The notes under the pieces are model-generated. The model was not told where the DNA came from, searched no databases, and saw only the letters and a list, made by a program, of their open reading frames with translations. A stretch of 5,796 bases of DNA from an uncultured Solirubrobacterales bacterium (GTDB lineage Bacteria > Actinomycetota > Thermoleophilia > Solirubrobacterales > Solirubrobacteraceae): NCBI GenBank assembly GCA_903953065.1, contig CAJBIG010000014.1, positions 1 through 5,796 on the forward strand. Reading direction: 5' to 3'. Every line of letters begins with the position of its first letter. Positions within the stretch are counted from its first letter, which is position 1. The translations under genes were made by a program, and so were the position numbers. Shown here piece by piece: positions 1 through 5,796 of this stretch.

Positions 1-2352
<2,352 letters not shown>

Positions 2353-2354
2353 AC

Positions 2355-2381
2355 AGATCTAAGTCTAGCAGACTTAGATCT
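2355..2381. promoter_or_regulatory. HAIR-like inverted repeat, putative HspR operator of clpB
   Basis: A perfect 12-bp inverted repeat, arms AGATCTAAGTCT (2355-2366) and AGACTTAGATCT (2370-2381), separated by three bases. Its centre reads TCTAAGT-N7-ACTTAGA (2358-2378). This has the geometry and the AGT-N7-ACT core of the HspR-associated inverted repeat CTTGAGT-N7-ACTCAAG known from Streptomyces, but differs at three bases per half-site. It lies immediately downstream of the hspR gene and two bases before the clpB ATG, in a gap with only 21 G/C in 52 bases. What is seen is the palindrome; binding by the neighbouring HspR is inferred from similarity and position. Because the outer hexamers AGATCT are themselves palindromic, the site is also a potential mRNA hairpin with a 3-base loop. 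Confidence 0.72.
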
Positions 2382-2389
2382 TTTTGCAA
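2362..2389 (-). promoter_or_regulatory. Candidate clpB promoter overlapped by the HAIR-like repeat
   Basis: On the minus strand a TTGCAA (2389-2384) resembles a -35 box, and 16 bases later TAGACT (2367-2362) resembles a -10 box. Each matches four of six positions of the TTGACA/TATAAT housekeeping consensus. Transcription starting 7 to 10 bases after the -10 box would begin between 2354 and 2352, at or beside the A of the clpB ATG. The -10 box falls inside the inverted repeat, so a bound repressor would block it. The boxes are short and imperfect, so this is a suggestion supported mainly by position and by the missing ribosome binding site. Confidence 0.4.
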
Positions 2390-2404
2390 GCCTGATTTGC
2401 GCTT

Positions 2405-2857
2405 TTAGCTTCGGCGCTGCCTGCGAAAATCCGCGGCGCGGACAACATCGGTAGATCTGCGCTCCAGTGGCACCAGTTCGCCGCGCAGGGTTCGCTGAGC
2501 GGCGGCCAATTCGATCTCCATCTCGGCGCGGGCTTCGCTGCTCTGCTGCTCAAGCTGTTCAAGCTGCCGGCGCGTTGCCTCAAGCTGCTCCTCGAGCGCC
2601 AGCACGCGTTCGACGCCAGCGAGGTTGAGGCCAAGCTCGGTCGTCATCTCCTGAATCCTGCGCAGCCGATCAACGTCGGTCTGCGAGTAGAGCCGCGTCC
2701 CCTTCGGCGAGCGCTGCGGGCAAATCAATCCGCGCTGCTCGTACATGCGCAAAGTCTGCGGATGCATCTCGGCCAGCTCAGCGGCAACCGAGATCATGAA
2801 AACGCCGCGACCGGAGTCGACTGTGATCCGAGTTGTCCGTCTGCGTGCGACCATCAT
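2405..2857 (-). CDS. hspR: HspR, MerR-family heat-shock repressor
   Basis: Transcriptional repressor of the dnaK regulon. In characterised actinobacteria it binds HAIR operators with DnaK as co-repressor, so that titration of DnaK by unfolded protein relieves repression. The 150-residue product has a basic N-terminal arm (1-18) and a MerR winged-helix DNA-binding domain (about 20-75) with the diagnostic string ISVAAELAEMHPQTLRMYE (22-40). The wing residues follow (GTRLYS, 53-58), then the LNLAGVERVLALE segment (77-89) seen in HspR proteins, a Glu/Gln/Arg-rich coiled coil (about 84-128) and an ELVP motif in the C-terminal tail. The metal or drug-sensing domain of other MerR proteins is absent, as expected for HspR. 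The ATG at 2857 overlaps the dnaJ stop as ATGA, and a second ATG follows at once at 2854. The GGTGG at 2865-2861 is spaced better for the second, which would give 149 residues. Position between dnaJ and clpB fits autoregulated control of the operon. Confidence 0.96.
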   Translation of the reverse strand: MMVARRRTTRITVDSGRGVFMISVAAELAEMHPQTLRMYEQRGLICPQRSPKGTRLYSQTDVDRLRRIQEMTTELGLNLAGVERVLALEEQLEATRRQLEQLEQQSSEARAEMEIELAAAQRTLRGELVPLERRSTDVVRAADFRRQRRS

Positions 2858-2865
2858 TTACCACC
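2854..2865 (-). promoter_or_regulatory. dnaJ-hspR translational coupling site with tandem ATG
   Basis: On the minus strand the bases read GGTGG-TAA-ATGATG. The GGTGG (2865-2861) is a modest ribosome binding site inside the last dnaJ codons. The dnaJ stop TGA (2856-2854) overlaps the first hspR ATG by four bases (ATGA) and the second ATG by one. Spacing from GGTGG is 3 bases to the first ATG and 6 to the second, so the second is the likelier start. The overlap suggests ribosomes finishing dnaJ restart on hspR, tying repressor synthesis to chaperone synthesis. Confidence 0.6.
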
Positions 2866-3960
2866 GCTGCCGGTGAAGAGCTTGGCTCTTGGATCGCCGC
2901 CGTTCATGGTCTCCGACAGCTTCGCGACCAGCTCGGACTGCTCCTCGGTCAGCTTCGATGGCACGTCGACTACAAAGCGGTAGTGGATGTCCCCACGCGT
3001 CTCCTTCTTGCCGGCGCCGAGCCTTGGCGGCCCTTCGCCACGCAGCCGCTGGACGCTGCCGCTGCGCGTGCCGGCCGGAACGCGCAAAGTCTTGCGGCCA
3101 TCGAGCGTCGGCACCTCAACCTCGGCGCCGAGAAGCTGCTCGGGCACGGTCAGTGGAACCTCGACCTCAACGTTGTCGCCCTTGCGCCGGAAGATTGACG
3201 ACGGCGCAACGCGTGTGATCACGTAAAGGTCGCCGTCGGGGCCACCGTTGCTGCCGGGCTCGCCGCGGCCCGCAATACGGACGCGCGAGCCCTCTTTGAC
3301 GCCGGCTGGAATGTTGACCTTCAGCCGCTTCGTCTTCTCAACCTGACCGCTGCCGCCGCAGGTGCGGCAGGGATCCTCGATGATCGTGCCGCTGCCCTGG
3401 CAACGAGCACACGGCTGCGAGATCGAGAAGAGGCCCTGCCCCTGCGAATCGATTCCGCGGCCCTGGCAGCTCGAACAGACCTTCGGCGATGTGCCAGCAG
3501 CTGCGCCGGTGCCGTGGCAGCTGCCGCAGGCTCCTGGGATCGAGAGCGTCACCGGAACCTGAATTCCGGCCAAAGACTGGTCGAAGCTGAGCCGCACTTC
3601 GGTCTCAAGATCACGGCCGCGTGCCGGACGCGGACGGCCGGCACGGCCGGGCTGCTGCTCGCCGCCAAAGAAGCTCGAGAAGATGTCGCCCAAGTTTGAG
3701 GGATCGAACGGAACGCCGCCCGGGCCACCGCCACCGCCGCCGCTGAACATCCCGCCGCTGTCGTACTGCTTGCGCTTCTCGGGATCGCCGAGAATGTCGT
3801 ACGCCGCCGATACCTGCTTGAAGCGCTCTTCGGCAGCCTCGTCGCCGGGGTTTTGATCCGGGTGATTCTCTCGCGCGAGCTTGCGGTAAGCCTTCTTGAT
3901 GTCGGCGGCCGACGTCTTCTTATCGACGCCGAGAACTTTGTAGAGATCGGGCTGTGCCAT
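2854..3960 (-). CDS. dnaJ: DnaJ, Hsp40 co-chaperone (class A)
   Basis: Cytoplasmic Hsp40 that delivers unfolded clients to DnaK and stimulates its ATPase. The 368-residue product has all class A parts. The J domain (about 4-67) carries HPD at 33-35. A very glycine-rich G/F segment (about 69-100) includes six consecutive glycines (74-79) followed by DIFSSFFGG. The zinc-binding region has four complete CxxCxGxG motifs at 145-152 (CGSCHGTG), 162-169 (CSSCQGRG), 184-191 (CARCQGSG) and 198-205 (CRTCGGSG), enough for two zinc ions. The C-terminal client-binding domains (about 115-144 and 206-345) contain IPAGVKEGSRVRIAGRGEPG and GDIHYRFVVDVP. The length is slightly below the 370-400 common in the family. 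The start is the first ATG after grpE, with 10 bases between; AAGG at 3972-3969, 8 bases before the ATG and overlapping the grpE stop, is a weak ribosome binding site. Its stop overlaps the hspR start. Confidence 0.98.
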   Translation of the reverse strand: MAQPDLYKVLGVDKKTSAADIKKAYRKLARENHPDQNPGDEAAEERFKQVSAAYDILGDPEKRKQYDSGGMFSGGGGGGPGGVPFDPSNLGDIFSSFFGGEQQPGRAGRPRPARGRDLETEVRLSFDQSLAGIQVPVTLSIPGACGSCHGTGAAAGTSPKVCSSCQGRGIDSQGQGLFSISQPCARCQGSGTIIEDPCRTCGGSGQVEKTKRLKVNIPAGVKEGSRVRIAGRGEPGSNGGPDGDLYVITRVAPSSIFRRKGDNVEVEVPLTVPEQLLGAEVEVPTLDGRKTLRVPAGTRSGSVQRLRGEGPPRLGAGKKETRGDIHYRFVVDVPSKLTEEQSELVAKLSETMNGGDPRAKLFTGSGGK

Positions 3961-3970
3961 CGCTTTGGCC

Positions 3971-4542
3971 TTAGGCGGCTACGACGACCTTGGCCGCGCG
4001 CAGGACCTCGTCTCCGAGCAGGTAGCCGTGTTCGTAAACCTCGATCACGGTGCCCGCCGCCTGCCCTTCGGCCGGCTGCTGGGCAACAGCCTCGTGCTGG
4101 TGCGGGTTGAAAGCTTCGCCGAGCGCCGCGTCGCGAGTAATCCCGACGCGGCCGAACGCTGCCAGCAGCTCCTGCTGCACCAACTCGATGCCGCCGATCA
4201 GCTCCGGGTTGGAGCTCTCCGGGTGGGCTTCGGCGGCCTTGATCGCGCGGTCGAGATTGTCGAGCGCTGGAAGGAGCTCACGCGCCAGCCGCGCAACGCC
4301 GCGCTGCTCGGATTGAGCAGCGTCGCGGCGAGCGCGCTTGCGCACGTTGTCGAGCTCGGCGACCGAGCGCATCCACTGGTCCTTGTAATCGGGTTCAGCT
4401 TCGGCGGCAGGCGCTTCCTCGACGGCAGCCTCTTCACTTGTTACGGCGTCGCCTTCGACAACCTCAGCCTGGGCTTCGGCGTCAACCAGCTCGGCCTCCG
4501 ACGGCGCCTCTTCAGGCACCGTCGGCTCCGGTCCGCTCTGCA

Positions 4543-4543
<1 letters not shown>
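3971..4543 (-). CDS. grpE: GrpE, nucleotide exchange factor of DnaK
   Basis: Dimeric cytoplasmic cofactor that releases ADP from DnaK, resetting the Hsp70 cycle. The 190-residue product begins with an acidic, Ala/Glu/Pro-rich disordered stretch (about 1-52), typical of actinobacterial GrpE and poorly conserved. The long dimerisation helix follows from DYKDQWMRSVAELDNVRKRARRD (52-74) to about residue 130, including the conserved LLPALDNLDRA (90-100). The C-terminal beta domain that inserts into the DnaK cleft contains the family signature FNPHQHEAV (145-153) and YEHGYLLGDEVLRAAKV (170-186). The ATG shares its A with the last base of the dnaK stop (TAATG), and a strong GAGGAG lies 5 bases upstream inside dnaK. 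This start puts the acidic stretch in frame and is well supported. dnaJ follows after 10 bases. Confidence 0.98.

Positions 4544-5796
<1,253 letters not shown>

Noticed and set aside
2353..2404. A factor-independent terminator for the dnaK-hspR operon
   Set aside because: On the minus strand the hairpin is followed by GT and the clpB ATG, not a U-tract; the A/T run is on the wrong side.
2353..2404. CIRCE operator for HrcA
   Set aside because: The repeat does not match TTAGCACTC-N9-GAGTGCTAA in sequence or spacing, and the adjacent regulator is HspR.
2374..2634. Minus-strand frame of 86 codons overlapping the end of hspR
   Set aside because: It reads the hspR coiled-coil region in another frame, whereas the HspR frame has clear family similarity.
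3721..3745. Short GCC/ACC repeat tract as a microsatellite
   Set aside because: It encodes the glycine run of the DnaJ G/F region and is ordinary for the family.

Overview
The window is a high-G+C chromosomal segment holding one strand-uniform heat-shock chaperone operon. All genes read on the minus strand, so transcription runs from position 5796 towards 1. The gene order in that direction is dnaK (5' end cut off by the window), grpE, dnaJ, hspR, clpB (3' end cut off). The MerR-family repressor HspR in the dnaK operon, the compact clpB D2 region and the strongly GC-biased codons point to an actinobacterium (Actinomycetota). A Thermoleophilia-like or other deep-branching lineage is possible but cannot be fixed from these genes alone.

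Layout, in the order of transcription. 5796-4543: the C-terminal two thirds of DnaK (end of the ATPase domain, linker, substrate-binding domain, lid and acidic tail). 4543-3971: grpE, overlapping the dnaK stop by one base (TAATG). 3960-2854: dnaJ, 10 bases after grpE, with a complete J domain, G/F region and four zinc-binding repeats. 2857-2405: hspR, overlapping the dnaJ stop (ATGA). 2404-2353: the only real intergenic gap, 52 bases and AT-rich. 2352-1: clpB, 784 codons without interruption, with about 75 residues expected beyond the window edge.

The genes form one functional circuit. DnaK, DnaJ and GrpE are the Hsp70 machine, and ClpB is the Hsp100 disaggregase that works with it. In characterised actinobacteria HspR represses the regulon with DnaK as co-repressor. 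The most informative non-coding element is a perfect 12-bp inverted repeat with a 3-base spacer at 2355-2381. It contains a TCTAAGT-N7-ACTTAGA element resembling the HspR operator HAIR (CTTGAGT-N7-ACTCAAG). It overlaps a plausible clpB promoter and ends two bases before the clpB ATG, which has no Shine-Dalgarno sequence. This suggests clpB has its own HspR-controlled, possibly leaderless, transcript in addition to any read-through from dnaK.

There is no mobile element, CRISPR array, RNA gene or unknown gene here. The protein content is canonical, and the novelty is confined to the hspR-clpB control region.
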